Program-made: the position numbers and the translations under genes
Shown: one piece after another, positions 1 to 7,991 of the stretch
Position numbering within the stretch: position 1 is the first letter of the stretch
Layout of the letters: every line of letters begins with the position of its first letter
From: JAWVZU01 sp033722075
Lineage (GTDB): Bacteria > Pseudomonadota > Gammaproteobacteria > Xanthomonadales > SZUA-38
Assembly: GCA_033722075.1 (NCBI GenBank)
Contig: JAWVZU010000008.1
Coordinates: forward strand, 1 to 33,039
Length of the DNA stretch: 33,039 nucleotides
Direction: 5' to 3'
Notes under the pieces: generated by a model
What the model was told of the DNA's origin: nothing
Seen by the model: only the letters and a program-made list of their open reading frames with translations
Databases searched by the model: none

Positions 1-371
1 CGGCCCGCGTGAATGCTCTTCACCGCGGCGAGCAGTTCGTCGCCGGCACTGTCCTTGAGGAGAAACCCGTCGGCGCCGGCCTTGACCAGGTGCACCACGT
101 ACTCCTCCTCCTCGTGCATGGTCAGCACCAGGACACCCATTTCCGGGTTGTCTTCCTTCACCCGGCGGACCACCTCCAGTCCGTTCAGGCGGGGCATGGC
201 AATGTCCACGACGAGCACGTCGGGTCGCTTTTCCCTGGCCATTTCCACGGCTTCGATTCCGTCCGAGGCCTGTGCCACCACATTCGCTCCGGGAAGAGAC
301 TCCAGGATGGAGACGAGCCCTTCGCGCACCATCCGGTGGTCGTCGGCGACCATTACCTTGATTGGCGTCAT
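1..371 (-). CDS. NarL/FixJ-type response regulator, receiver domain (3' end outside window)
   Basis: The 123 visible residues are a complete-looking CheY-like receiver domain. The acidic pair is D10/D11 in VADDH, the phospho-acceptor is D56 in VVDIAMP, the switch Thr is T84 in LTMH, and the conserved Lys is K106 in LLKD. The SILESLPGANVV and DGIEAVE patterns are typical of NarL/FixJ regulators, so a C-terminal LuxR-type HTH is expected beyond base 1, but it is not visible. The ATG overlaps the stop of the upstream histidine kinase as ATGA, so the two are probably translationally coupled. It is the likely output of the five-gene operon and a candidate ligand of the palindromes near 6217-6264. 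The DNA-binding role is inferred from the family. Confidence 0.93.
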   Translation of the reverse strand, partial: MTPIKVMVADDHRMVREGLVSILESLPGANVVAQASDGIEAVEMAREKRPDVLVVDIAMPRLNGLEVVRRVKEDNPEMGVLVLTMHEEEEYVVHLVKAGADGFLLKDSAGDELLAAVKSIHAG

Positions 372-1123
372 TGCTGATCCTCGCGGTCACTGGCCGTCGG
401 GATCGAGGCGCGAACGCGCGTTCCTTCTCCCGGGCTACTCTCGATATCGATTCTACCGCCGAACAGTCGAACTCGCTCGGACATGGCCTGCAGCCCGAAT
501 CCCTTTTCTACCAGGTCAGAGGAGGCCGTTTCGAAGCCGCGTCCGTCGTCCATGATCAACAGGATCAGTCGATCCGGTTCTGCGATGAAGCGGACGATGA
601 AGGTTGTGGCCTCAGCGTGCTTCACCGTATTCGTCGCGGCCTCCTGGATCAGGCGGAACACCAGCGTGCCCAGCTCTTCGCCAAGATCCAGCGTCTGATC
701 GAGGCCGATCAGCTCCGTTTCCAGCCCCTCCCGCTCTATGGTGCGGCACAGCTGGCGCAAGGCGGACTCCAGGCCGAGGTCGTCGAGCAGCGCGGGGCGC
801 AGCATGCGCGATATGAAACGGGTGTCCTCCAGGCACTCCGCGCAGAGGTCGACAGCCGCCCGGACCCGCTCGCGCCAGTCGACGGATTCCTCGGCATCCG
901 CCAGGCGGGTCAGTTCATTCTTCAGGGCAGTCAGACTCTGGCCCAGTCCGTCGTGGAGTTCACGCGCGAAGCGACCGCGTTCCTCCTCCTGGATATGCCA
1001 CGCGTGCCTGGCGATGGCCTTGGCGTTGCGCTGTTCCTGGCGAATCCGGTGGAGGATCGCCTGGTGATCGGCGCGGATCTGGTCCAGGGCTTGCTGCAGG
1101 GCTTCGCTCGAAACGTCGGTCAT
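368..1123 (-). CDS. Soluble NarL-type sensor histidine kinase (HisKA_3 + HATPase_c)
   Basis: 251 residues. After an N-terminal helical stretch (about 1-45) comes the dimerisation and phosphoacceptor motif FARELHDGLGQSL with H57. The ATP-binding part follows: N-box EAATNTVKHA (N165), G1 motif DDGRGF at 192-197 and G2-type GFGLQAM from 208. This is the NarX/DegS/LiaS subfamily, which phosphorylates NarL-type regulators. There is no transmembrane segment and no PAS, GAF or HAMP domain, so the kinase lacks an obvious input module. The signal could come through its helical N-terminus or through the FHA-GAF or TPR-kinase proteins made by the same operon (inference). The open frame continues far upstream, but that part lies inside the TPR kinase gene. 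The chosen ATG overlaps that gene's TGA stop. Confidence 0.94.
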   Translation of the reverse strand: MTDVSSEALQQALDQIRADHQAILHRIRQEQRNAKAIARHAWHIQEEERGRFARELHDGLGQSLTALKNELTRLADAEESVDWRERVRAAVDLCAECLEDTRFISRMLRPALLDDLGLESALRQLCRTIEREGLETELIGLDQTLDLGEELGTLVFRLIQEAATNTVKHAEATTFIVRFIAEPDRLILLIMDDGRGFETASSDLVEKGFGLQAMSERVRLFGGRIDIESSPGEGTRVRASIPTASDREDQQ

Positions 1124-4100
1124 GGCTTCACCAACTGTCGGAAACTGTCTCGATGGTTCGGTGGAACGTGCGAAAGTGACTCGGCCAGGGCCGTTTCGGC
1201 ATCGGCTTGCCACTGATCGCAGTCGCGCTGTGCGATCGGGCAGAGGGTGCTGCCCAAAGTTGCATAAAAAACGCGCTCCCGGAGGTCCGATTCGGTTGCT
1301 TCGAGCTCCGACCAACGGCGCAGGAACAGATCGCCGGCGACCTCCGGGGAAGTGCCCACAAGTTGAACAATTGCCATACGGGTCGCCTCCAGGGTCAGCG
1401 GCCAGTGGCCGAGTGTCTCCGCCTGTGCCACCACGTCCGGCCAGCGCTCGCTGCCGTTCTCGTCCGCTGCTTCGGCCAGGATCAGCGCTTCCATCGCGCT
1501 CGCGGCGCCCAATGGCTCGACCTCCTCGAGTACTGTCCGTGCCGCAGTCCGGTCCGAGTTGACGAGCGCCAGGCGCGCCGTCAGCAGGGTAACCTCCGTC
1601 GTCTGATCGGCATTGAGCTGACCTTCGCGGCTCGCTGCAAGCATCTCTTCGGCGGCGGCCGTGGCGCCGATCGACAGATAGACGCGGCTCGCGACCAGCA
1701 GGGATTCCGCGCGACCGCGGGAGTCCGCCTGCTGCTCGAATCCTGCCCGGGCCCGGTCGGCCAGATCCAGTGCGTCGCCATAGTGTCCGCGCTGCCAATC
1801 CAACTCGGCTTCGATCACCTGGTTGACCGACAACTCCTGACTCATCTGGAGTGATTCGGCGACATCATGGACGGCCTGGAGCGCCTCCGCAGCCTCGCCG
1901 AGCCGGCCCGTGGCCAGGTTCAGGAGGGCCAGGTTCTGGCGGCTATGCAGCTGGCCGGCCTGATCGCCGGCCTCGGTGAAGAGTACCAGTGCCTGCTCCA
2001 GGTAGGCTCGTGCCGTGGCGTATTGCCCGAGTTCGTAGGAAACGTAGCCGACATTGCTCAGACTTTCCGCGATGCTCCTCTGGTTGGGCAGCCGTCGGCG
2101 GATCTCCAGGGATTCGCGGTAGTGTTCGAGGGCGGCAGCATAGTCACCGCGCTCCTCCGCGAGAACCCCGGCGTCGTTATAGAGATCGGCCATGCCGGCG
2201 AAATCGCTCAGCGATTCGAGGCGGGATCTAGCCTGCTCCCAATGGGCGGCTGCGGCATCGGCGTTTCCCTGGATGGCCTCGATGGCGGCCAGGTTGCGCA
2301 ACGTAGAAGCCTCGCCGCGCAGGTCGCCGATCTCATTGCGAAGCTCTGCCGCCCTGCGGTAGGCATCCACCGCCTCGGAAAGCTGGCCGAGTTGCTCGTA
2401 GGCAACTCCCTGGGCGTTGATGACGTCGGCCTGTCCCTGGCGATTGCGCAGCCGATTCTGGAGGGTGAGGGCCCGGACCAGATACTCGTCCAGCGCCGCC
2501 TGGCTTTCCCCCATGAGAATCGAGAACTTGGCAAGCAGGAACCAGGCCCGTGGATTCTCTGCATTGACCTCTACGGACGCTTCGAGGAGTTCCCTGGCCC
2601 GGGTCAGGTCGCCTCCATCGCCCCAGTATTCCCCGGCGACCGTCAACACCAGCGCGTCGCGCGGGTAGCGTTCGACCAGGTCGGCGATCAACTGGTCGGA
2701 GGTGGCGTAATTGCCGGTCGCCAGGGCCTGCCAGACCCGTACCAGTTGCGCGTAGCGATCCTCGCCGGTGACCAGCGAGCCCGCTTGCAGCACCGCATCC
2801 TGTGCCGTCTCGTGGCGGCCCTGGATTTCCAGGGCCCGGGCCAGACCCCACCAGGCGCGGGCGGACTCGGGTTGCTCCGCGGTGGCTTGCTCGAAGTGTT
2901 CGATGGCCGCGATCGCGTTGCCCTGTTCCAGCATTACCAGGCCGCGGTAGAAATGGGCGTCGACCCCCCAACTGACATCTGAAGCGGGTTCCCCCAGTTC
3001 GAGGAATTCCCTCAGCGGCGCAAGCAACTGTGGGGTCAGCGCTGCCGCGTCGACACCCTCGGCGCTCGTGCGGGTGATCGGTTCGGAGAATCCGTCGGAC
3101 TTGGAAAACAGGTCCAGCTGCAGCTTGCCGGCATCCCACCGTGGCACCGCCAATTGGTCTACGCCCAGTTCCGCCGCGACCTGAGTTCGATGTCTGCCGG
3201 CGGCTGCTGCGTCGAAGCCCAGCACTTCCAGCACGGGGGCGACGCGTGCGGTGTTGTCGACGTGCAGGTCGTCACAGGCGGGGAGGCGATCGCCGAGGTA
3301 GCCCGCTACCGCGAGTGCTTGCGTATCCGGCATGCCGGCCGCAGGCAGGACTGCGAGTGACGGCAACGCCTGCGGTGCTGCGGATACCGGTACCTGGCCC
3401 GAGGTGACGTCGCGCTGCGCGAGGAACCAGGTCGCCGCCGGCACCCCTGCGACCAGCAGGCCGAAGGCGACCAGCCACCAGCGGTTCCAGGCGCGCTTCG
3501 GTTTGCGCCCGGCCCTGTCGAGATCGTCGAGCACCTCTTCTGCGGACTGGTAGCGTCGTCGCACATTGCGCCGCAGCAGGCGATGACAGACGGTGACCAG
3601 CCAGTCGGGCACGTCGTCATTTCCGGCCAGCGGCGTGGGGCTGCGCGAAAGGCGCTGACCGATCGCCTCTTGCGCCGTCGTCGCGTTGAAGGGCAGATCC
3701 CCGGTCAGCATCTCGCAGAGGATGATCCCGAGCGCATAGAGATCGCTCCGGCCATCGACCGGCTCTCCGGCGGCCTGCTCCGGTGAAAGATAGTCCGGGG
3801 TGCCGACAATCAACCCCTCCCGGGTCAGGCCGGCGTGGCTTAGGGAACGCGCGATGCCGAAGTCGCTGATCGTCGCGCGGTCTCCGGCGAGCAGAATGTT
3901 CGCCGGCTTCAGGTCGCGATGAACCACGCCCGCGGCATGCGCGGCGGACAGTCCGCGGGCAATCTGTTTGCAGATGTCCACGGCCTGCGCAACGGACAGC
4001 TTGTCTTCCCTTGCCAGGCGCTGCTGCAGCGATTCGCCGTCGACGTACTCCATGCACAACAGCCAACGGGATCCATCGCGAACCATGTCGTGCAGGCGGA

Positions 4101-4413
4101 TGACGTTCGGATGGCCGACGCGTCGGGCAATCAGAAGCTCCTGGCGAAAGCGCGCCAGCGCCTCCGAATTCTCGGAGAGATCGGTGCGCAGGATCTTGAG
4201 CGCCACCGTGACATCGAGATGCTGGTCGATTGCCTCGAACACTTCGCCCATGGCGCCAACGCCGAGGAGGCGTACGATCTCGAAGCGGTCGGCCAGAACT
4301 GCACCGGGTACGGGCCTTTCGGCCGCCGTCTGACTTGTTTGAGTTGCCGCGGGGTCCGACCCCCGAGGCTTGTCGGGCTGGTCCGAAGACGTGTTCAAGA
4401 GGGTCCCGACCAC
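1120..4413 (-). CDS. Membrane-anchored Ser/Thr protein kinase with C-terminal TPR domain
   Basis: About 1097 residues. After a disordered N-terminus comes a Hanks-type kinase domain (about 43-298): Gly-rich loop GVGAMG, VALKI Lys (K73), HRDLKPAN catalytic loop (D167), DFG at 184-186 and GTPDYLSPEQ activation-segment end. All key residues are present, so it should be active. One transmembrane helix (about 311-331) follows, then a long outer region rich in TPR repeats (such as AYRRAAELRNEIGD and AALEHYRESLEI) over roughly 400-950. The GTG start shares its first base with the TAG stop of the FHA gene (TAGTG). No good Shine-Dalgarno is seen, so coupled translation is likely. The frame stays open upstream to 4848, but that stretch is the FHA gene read in another frame. 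It probably transduces a signal sensed by the TPR region; substrates are unknown. Confidence 0.93.
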   Translation of the reverse strand: MVGTLLNTSSDQPDKPRGSDPAATQTSQTAAERPVPGAVLADRFEIVRLLGVGAMGEVFEAIDQHLDVTVALKILRTDLSENSEALARFRQELLIARRVGHPNVIRLHDMVRDGSRWLLCMEYVDGESLQQRLAREDKLSVAQAVDICKQIARGLSAAHAAGVVHRDLKPANILLAGDRATISDFGIARSLSHAGLTREGLIVGTPDYLSPEQAAGEPVDGRSDLYALGIILCEMLTGDLPFNATTAQEAIGQRLSRSPTPLAGNDDVPDWLVTVCHRLLRRNVRRRYQSAEEVLDDLDRAGRKPKRAWNRWWLVAFGLLVAGVPAATWFLAQRDVTSGQVPVSAAPQALPSLAVLPAAGMPDTQALAVAGYLGDRLPACDDLHVDNTARVAPVLEVLGFDAAAAGRHRTQVAAELGVDQLAVPRWDAGKLQLDLFSKSDGFSEPITRTSAEGVDAAALTPQLLAPLREFLELGEPASDVSWGVDAHFYRGLVMLEQGNAIAAIEHFEQATAEQPESARAWWGLARALEIQGRHETAQDAVLQAGSLVTGEDRYAQLVRVWQALATGNYATSDQLIADLVERYPRDALVLTVAGEYWGDGGDLTRARELLEASVEVNAENPRAWFLLAKFSILMGESQAALDEYLVRALTLQNRLRNRQGQADVINAQGVAYEQLGQLSEAVDAYRRAAELRNEIGDLRGEASTLRNLAAIEAIQGNADAAAAHWEQARSRLESLSDFAGMADLYNDAGVLAEERGDYAAALEHYRESLEIRRRLPNQRSIAESLSNVGYVSYELGQYATARAYLEQALVLFTEAGDQAGQLHSRQNLALLNLATGRLGEAAEALQAVHDVAESLQMSQELSVNQVIEAELDWQRGHYGDALDLADRARAGFEQQADSRGRAESLLVASRVYLSIGATAAAEEMLAASREGQLNADQTTEVTLLTARLALVNSDRTAARTVLEEVEPLGAASAMEALILAEAADENGSERWPDVVAQAETLGHWPLTLEATRMAIVQLVGTSPEVAGDLFLRRWSELEATESDLRERVFYATLGSTLCPIAQRDCDQWQADAETALAESLSHVPPNHRDSFRQLVKP

Positions 4414-5315
4414 TATGGAGTGATCAAGAGCGTACCATCCTCCGTCGCTTCGCGACCAGCGGACCAGACAACCTGCTCGTCCAGGTCTCCGGCCAGCGAC
4501 TGCATCGCCTCTTCCATCCGTGATACGGCCAGGGCAAGGGCCGCATGCGAGGCAAGCGATTCGAGAATATTCAGGTCCAGCTCGCTGATGCTCTCGCCGG
4601 GTTCGGTGCGATCGGCATAGATCACGCCGAGCAGACGATCGCCAACGGCCAGCGGCAGGCACAACAGCGCCTGGATGCCGCCTTCGATCACGCTGGGCCG
4701 TCCCCCGAGCCAGGTTGCGGGATCCAGATGGTGGCAGACCACCGGCTGGCCGGTCCGCACGCACTCCCGCACCGACCCCAGGCTGCCGGAAAATTCCTTG
4801 CTGTCCAACTCCCCGGATTCGATGCCGCTGCGGCAATAAACCCGCCATTGACCCGCCCCGGCGTTGAGCAGGGCAAAGCCGCGGTGGAAGCCGGAAAGCT
4901 GGAGGATGGCCTGAACGGATTCGCGAACCAGGCCGCCGGTTCCCAGGGACGGCGAGAGGCGTCGCCGCCAGCGGACGGAGCTGTCGATCCGCTGGTCGGC
5001 GATGCTCTCCGTATGCCGGTCCGGCCGGCTCATCGAGCAGTAGACGTCGCCGAGCTGGATCACCGAGCCGGGTTGGAGCTTTCGGGTACCGGAGAGCTTC
5101 TCGCCGTTTACGAAAGTGCCGTTCTTGCTTCCGAGGTCCTCGATCTGCCAGTCCGGCCCATTGACGTGCACGCGCGCATGAGCACGGGAGACGGAGGCAT
5201 GCGCGATCTCGACCTCGCAGTCCGGGTCACGTCCGAGGGTATGATCCTCTTCGTCCCCGAGATATACGCTGCGTGCCGGCCCGGAGGCATTTCGGATGAT
5301 CAGGCGTGCGGGCAA
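4413..5315 (-). CDS. FHA domain plus GAF domain signalling protein
   Basis: 300 residues. The N-terminal forkhead-associated domain (about 5-95) shows its phosphothreonine-binding signature: LGR near 28, SRAHA at 43-47 and SKNGTFVNG at 63-71. Residues from about 120 to 275 look like a GAF domain (LCLPLAVGDRLLGVIYADR, then ESLASHAALALA). FHA domains read phosphothreonine, so this is a likely partner or substrate reader of the Ser/Thr kinase encoded just downstream (family knowledge plus context). The GAF could bind a small ligand or dimerise. The start is a TTG preceded by GGGAG at 6-7 nt spacing. It lies 12 bp after the stop of the secreted-protein gene. Cytoplasmic, with no membrane segment. 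Confidence 0.92.
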   Translation of the reverse strand: MPARLIIRNASGPARSVYLGDEEDHTLGRDPDCEVEIAHASVSRAHARVHVNGPDWQIEDLGSKNGTFVNGEKLSGTRKLQPGSVIQLGDVYCSMSRPDRHTESIADQRIDSSVRWRRRLSPSLGTGGLVRESVQAILQLSGFHRGFALLNAGAGQWRVYCRSGIESGELDSKEFSGSLGSVRECVRTGQPVVCHHLDPATWLGGRPSVIEGGIQALLCLPLAVGDRLLGVIYADRTEPGESISELDLNILESLASHAALALAVSRMEEAMQSLAGDLDEQVVWSAGREATEDGTLLITP

Positions 5316-5327
5316 TCGAATCTCCCA

Positions 5328-6152
5328 TCATGGGAAGCTGTTGGCCATGCGCAGACTGAAGATCAGCGTGCGAGCCGAGGCCATCAGTCTGCCCGCTACA
5401 TTATCCAGATCGCGCGTGGCACGCCAAACGTTCGGGATGTCCGTACCTTGATGTTCGGCGACCAGATCGATGAAATCGTCAAGCGCCGCGACGGCGTCGA
5501 GGTGCTCGCCCGCCGCGAAACTGGCTTCAGCTGAATCCAGGAGTGTTTGCAGCTCCCCCTGAACGGCGGGATCAATGGATGGATTCGTGAGCTCCGCAGC
5601 GAGCGCGGCAAACTTTTCAGCGGCGACCGTATCGTGGAGCCGAGTATCGACCCCAATGACGAACTCCGAAAAACCACCGACCCGGCCGCGTGACCGGACG
5701 CTGCCCGAGGCCAGGGACGCGGTGATGTCCTCGAAATCTCCGCCCAGCGGGGCTTTCAGAAGCCGGAATGGCGAGTTGGTCGTCAAGGTGAGCGCGTGGG
5801 TGTGAATCTCGACGGTTGCGGTGCCGGTGAAGGACAGGCCGTGTTCTTCGGGCGGTTCGATAACGATCTTCAGGGGGAACGCCGCTGCGATGCCCATGCT
5901 GGAATCGGGAAGTCGCTCCAGCAGACTCAGGTTGGTCGGGTCAACCAGACCGGCAGATATGCCGATGGATTGCGGACTCAAGCCCACGACCTGATCGAAG
6001 GTCACGGTCATGTCCGCCTCCAAGCCTGCCACAGAAATCTCCGCCTGGACGACGTTCTCGTCGACCTGGACGACAACCTGTGCAACTGCGAATGTCGACG
6101 TGAGCAGCGTTGTCAGGCCCACCCACGCGGAAAATATTAGAGAACGGTTCAT
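5328..6152 (-). CDS. Secreted protein of unknown function with FIMAH-like C-terminal helical region
   Basis: 274 residues. It starts with a clear Sec signal peptide (MNRSLIFSAW, hydrophobic core, cleavage predicted after AVA before QVVV). The middle (about 25-170) is predicted beta-rich and is not recognised. The C-terminal ~90 residues (AALAAELTN onward, with LLDSAEASFAAGEHLDAVAAL and FIDLVAEHQG) resemble the small FIMAH-type helical domain seen at the ends of exported proteins; this is by eye only. The ATG at 6152 has AGAGG about 6 nt upstream. A TTG two codons earlier is less likely. It is the first gene of the operon whose later genes encode the FHA-GAF protein, Ser/Thr kinase and two-component pair. 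It may be the extracytoplasmic sensor or client of that system (inference). Confidence 0.85.
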   Translation of the reverse strand: MNRSLIFSAWVGLTTLLTSTFAVAQVVVQVDENVVQAEISVAGLEADMTVTFDQVVGLSPQSIGISAGLVDPTNLSLLERLPDSSMGIAAAFPLKIVIEPPEEHGLSFTGTATVEIHTHALTLTTNSPFRLLKAPLGGDFEDITASLASGSVRSRGRVGGFSEFVIGVDTRLHDTVAAEKFAALAAELTNPSIDPAVQGELQTLLDSAEASFAAGEHLDAVAALDDFIDLVAEHQGTDIPNVWRATRDLDNVAGRLMASARTLIFSLRMANSFP

Positions 6153-6187
6153 CCTCAACCTCTGCGGCTTCTACTCCACGGGAGCCG

Positions 6188-6193
6188 ATTATC
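6188..6193 (-). promoter_or_regulatory. Candidate -10 hexamer of the signalling operon
   Basis: Read on the minus strand this is GATAAT, one mismatch from TATAAT, 36 bp upstream of the first ATG of the operon. Seventeen bases upstream the -35 position (TGGTCT) is poor. Such a layout is typical of activator-dependent promoters. Predicted from sequence only. Confidence 0.5.
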
Positions 6194-6216
6194 GCGAGGA
6201 CGTGTAGTGCAGACCA

Positions 6217-6264
6217 TAGGGGAAAACCCCTACGCACCTGCTCGCCCGTGAGGGTTGTTCCCTA
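6217..6264. promoter_or_regulatory. Two tandem GGG(G)-CCC(C) palindromes, candidate operator
   Basis: The first element is TAGGGGAAAACCCCTA (6217-6232), a 6-bp inverted repeat around AAAA. The second is AGGGTTGTTCCCT (6251-6263), a looser version. Their centres are about 32.5 bp apart, close to three helical turns. If the -10 at 6188-6193 is real, the centres fall near -43 and -76, the classic positions for an activator touching RNA polymerase. The NarL-type regulator of the same operon is the obvious candidate ligand, but that is inference. Confidence 0.6.
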
Positions 6265-6422
6265 TGGCGATCCAGAGAACCCGGTCGGATACTGGCCTGG
6301 AGGTCGGGCACATGCCCGGAGCCGAGCGGATCGAAACAACCCTGCGTACTCCACAGCCGCAAATCGGTCGCTTAGGCTCAAGCACCTCAACGCGCAGCCC
6401 GGCATATGCCGGGCTGTTTTTT
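6265..6422 (+). ncRNA. Possible small RNA or attenuated leader ending at the intrinsic terminator
   Basis: The only support is the orphan terminator at its 3' end and internal inverted repeats, such as GGGCACATGCCC near 6305-6316. No 5' end or promoter could be fixed, so the left boundary is arbitrary. It does not show the conserved cores of SRP RNA, RNase P RNA or tmRNA, and a comparison with 6S RNA was unconvincing. It is offered as a place to look rather than an identified RNA. Confidence 0.25.
6396..6422 (+). terminator. Intrinsic terminator
   Basis: A perfect palindrome, AGCCCGGCATATGCCGGGCT (6396-6415), is followed by G and six T residues. This is a textbook Rho-independent terminator for plus-strand transcription; the other strand has no T tract after the stem. 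No protein gene ends just upstream on this strand. It must therefore end a small RNA, attenuate a leader of the hydrolase gene, or stop divergent read-through. Confidence 0.8.
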
Positions 6423-6557
6423 CTGCTCTCCGCCTGTCTCAGCCGCTGGCGGGATACCCCGGCCTTCGCGTTCCGCTATTGCAGGTATCCGCCTGCGACC
6501 ATCCGCGGCTTTGCAGCATCTCCTGAGAGAATGCCAGACCAAAAAGCAGGGAATTCC

Positions 6558-7991
6558 ATGCTCAGAATCCTGGTCACCGGATTGTTGCTCATGACATTCG
6601 TCGCCGATGCCGTCGGTCAACCCGCTCCGGATCTGGTCGACGCGCGGGCCCAGGAACTGTTCCAGGCGCTGAATGCCGGAGAAGATGGCGATTACCGCGA
6701 GTTCATCCGCACTCGGGTCTCCGAGCGGCTGCAGGAGCGCTACGGCGAAGAAGAGCTCGCCGGCGTCCTGCGTGACCTTGCGCACGCCCTTGGGCCGACC
6801 GAGGGACAGCGACCGATCCGCGAGATCACCGTGGCCGATGAGGGCGGTTTTTACGTCGGCGTACGGAATGCGCAGGGCGAGCCGGCTCGTTTGCTGCTGA
6901 TGCTGACAGATGACACGGAACTTCGCTTCGATGGCTTCGGGCTGCTGCCGCCGGAGTTGCCGCCTGCCCCAGAGGTTGCATTGTCCGAGATCGCACCGGC
7001 AATCGAGGAGTTCGTCGGAGCACGGGTGGAGGCAGGGCAGTTCTCGGGCGCAGTGCTCGTGGCCCGCGATGGCGAAATCCTGTTTGGCCGTGCCTACGGC
7101 CTGGCGGATCGGGAGACCGGACGCCTCAACACACTCGACACGCCGATCAATCTCGGATCCATGAACAAGATGTTCACCGGGCTGGCGATTGCCCAGCTGG
7201 AGGCGGCGGGCAAGCTGAACTGGCAGGACACCGTCGGGAAACATCTGCCCGACTTCCCAAATGCCACGGTTCGGGACCAGGCGAGGATCGATCAGCTGTT
7301 GACCCACTCTTCCGGCGTGCCGTCCTACTGGAACGCGGCCTACGAGGCTCGCAAGAACGAAATCGATTCGCTGCAGGGGTTTCTCGATACCTTCGTCGAC
7401 GATCCCCTGCTGTTCCAGCCGGGCCAGGGTAATGAGTACAGCAATGGCGGTCCGGTCATTCTCGGCCTGATCATCGAGCGTATTACCGGCCAAAGCTATT
7501 TCGATTATGTGCGCGAGCACATCTATGCTCCGGCCGGCATGCGCAACAGCGGTCACTTCCAGAAGACGGAGACCCGATCGGGCAAGGCGGAGGGCTATCA
7601 CCGGTCCAGTCCCGGTGCGGAACTGGCGCCAAACACGGGATGGCTGGGCCTCCAGGGCTCGTCGGCCGGCGGCGGCTATGCCAGCGCCAACGACCTGATG
7701 CGTTTTGCCGAGGCGCTTTCCGCAGAGAAGTTGCTGGCGCGCGAGGATCTGGAAGTCCTGTGGCAGGTCCGCCGGCACATGGGGCCGGATTTCGGTTACG
7801 GCTATCTCTGGGGCACCGGCACGCTGGAGGGGCAGCGCTGGGTAGGCCACAACGGCGGCGCTCCAGGGATTTCGGCGGACTTTCGCTACTACTCCGAAAG
7901 CGGCCTTGTGGTCATCGTCCTCGCCAACCAGTCGCGAGCCGCGATGCCCGTGAGTCATTGGGTCAACGGGCTGGTGACTCAGGGAATCTGA
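6558..7991 (+). CDS. Exported serine beta-lactamase-family hydrolase
   Basis: 477 residues. A signal peptide (MLRILVTGLLL... about 1-20) is followed by an unassigned N-terminal region (about 21-140) and a beta-lactamase/penicillin-binding-protein fold (about 145-477). The three active-site motifs of the class C/esterase-like group are present: SMNK at 201-204 (nucleophile S201, base K204), YSN at 294-296, and HNGG at 431-434 in place of KTG. This pattern is common in esterases, D-aminopeptidases and PBP4*-like proteins, so the name does not imply antibiotic resistance. The ATG at 6558 has AGGGA about 6 nt upstream and begins the signal peptide; an in-frame ATG at 6531 is less likely. Its last 29 bp overlap the 3' end of the opposite-strand kinase gene. 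Confidence 0.9.
   Translation: MLRILVTGLLLMTFVADAVGQPAPDLVDARAQELFQALNAGEDGDYREFIRTRVSERLQERYGEEELAGVLRDLAHALGPTEGQRPIREITVADEGGFYVGVRNAQGEPARLLLMLTDDTELRFDGFGLLPPELPPAPEVALSEIAPAIEEFVGARVEAGQFSGAVLVARDGEILFGRAYGLADRETGRLNTLDTPINLGSMNKMFTGLAIAQLEAAGKLNWQDTVGKHLPDFPNATVRDQARIDQLLTHSSGVPSYWNAAYEARKNEIDSLQGFLDTFVDDPLLFQPGQGNEYSNGGPVILGLIIERITGQSYFDYVREHIYAPAGMRNSGHFQKTETRSGKAEGYHRSSPGAELAPNTGWLGLQGSSAGGGYASANDLMRFAEALSAEKLLAREDLEVLWQVRRHMGPDFGYGYLWGTGTLEGQRWVGHNGGAPGISADFRYYSESGLVVIVLANQSRAAMPVSHWVNGLVTQGI

Larger units (their letters stand above)
6153..6557. other. 405-bp divergent intergenic region
   Basis: This non-coding stretch separates the minus-strand signalling operon from the plus-strand hydrolase gene. 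It holds the candidate -10 and tandem palindromes near its left end and an intrinsic terminator at 6396-6422. A 9-bp inverted repeat (AGGGTTGTT at 6251-6259, AACAACCCT at 6335-6343) could close a long hairpin in a plus-strand RNA. The open frame running through it into the hydrolase gene has no signal peptide or Shine-Dalgarno at its far upstream start, and I do not believe it is coding. Confidence 0.6.

Noticed and set aside
1867..2982. 371-codon open frame on the plus strand opposite the TPR region
   Set aside because: It mirrors the TPR coding sequence; Gly/Val/Leu-rich translation without recognisable motifs.
4414..4848. In-frame upstream extension of the first Ser/Thr kinase
   Set aside because: It is the FHA-GAF coding sequence read in another frame; the translation is Arg/Gly-rich without domain similarity.
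6265..6422. Known RNA gene (SRP RNA, 6S RNA, tmRNA, RNase P RNA or tRNA)
   Set aside because: None of the conserved cores, such as GGAAGCAGCC of SRP RNA or a tRNA T-loop, could be found. A 6S comparison was not convincing.
6387..7958. 523-codon open frame on the minus strand opposite the hydrolase
   Set aside because: Long antisense frames are common in GC-rich genes. The plus-strand frame has a signal peptide and a full catalytic motif set, and this one has none.
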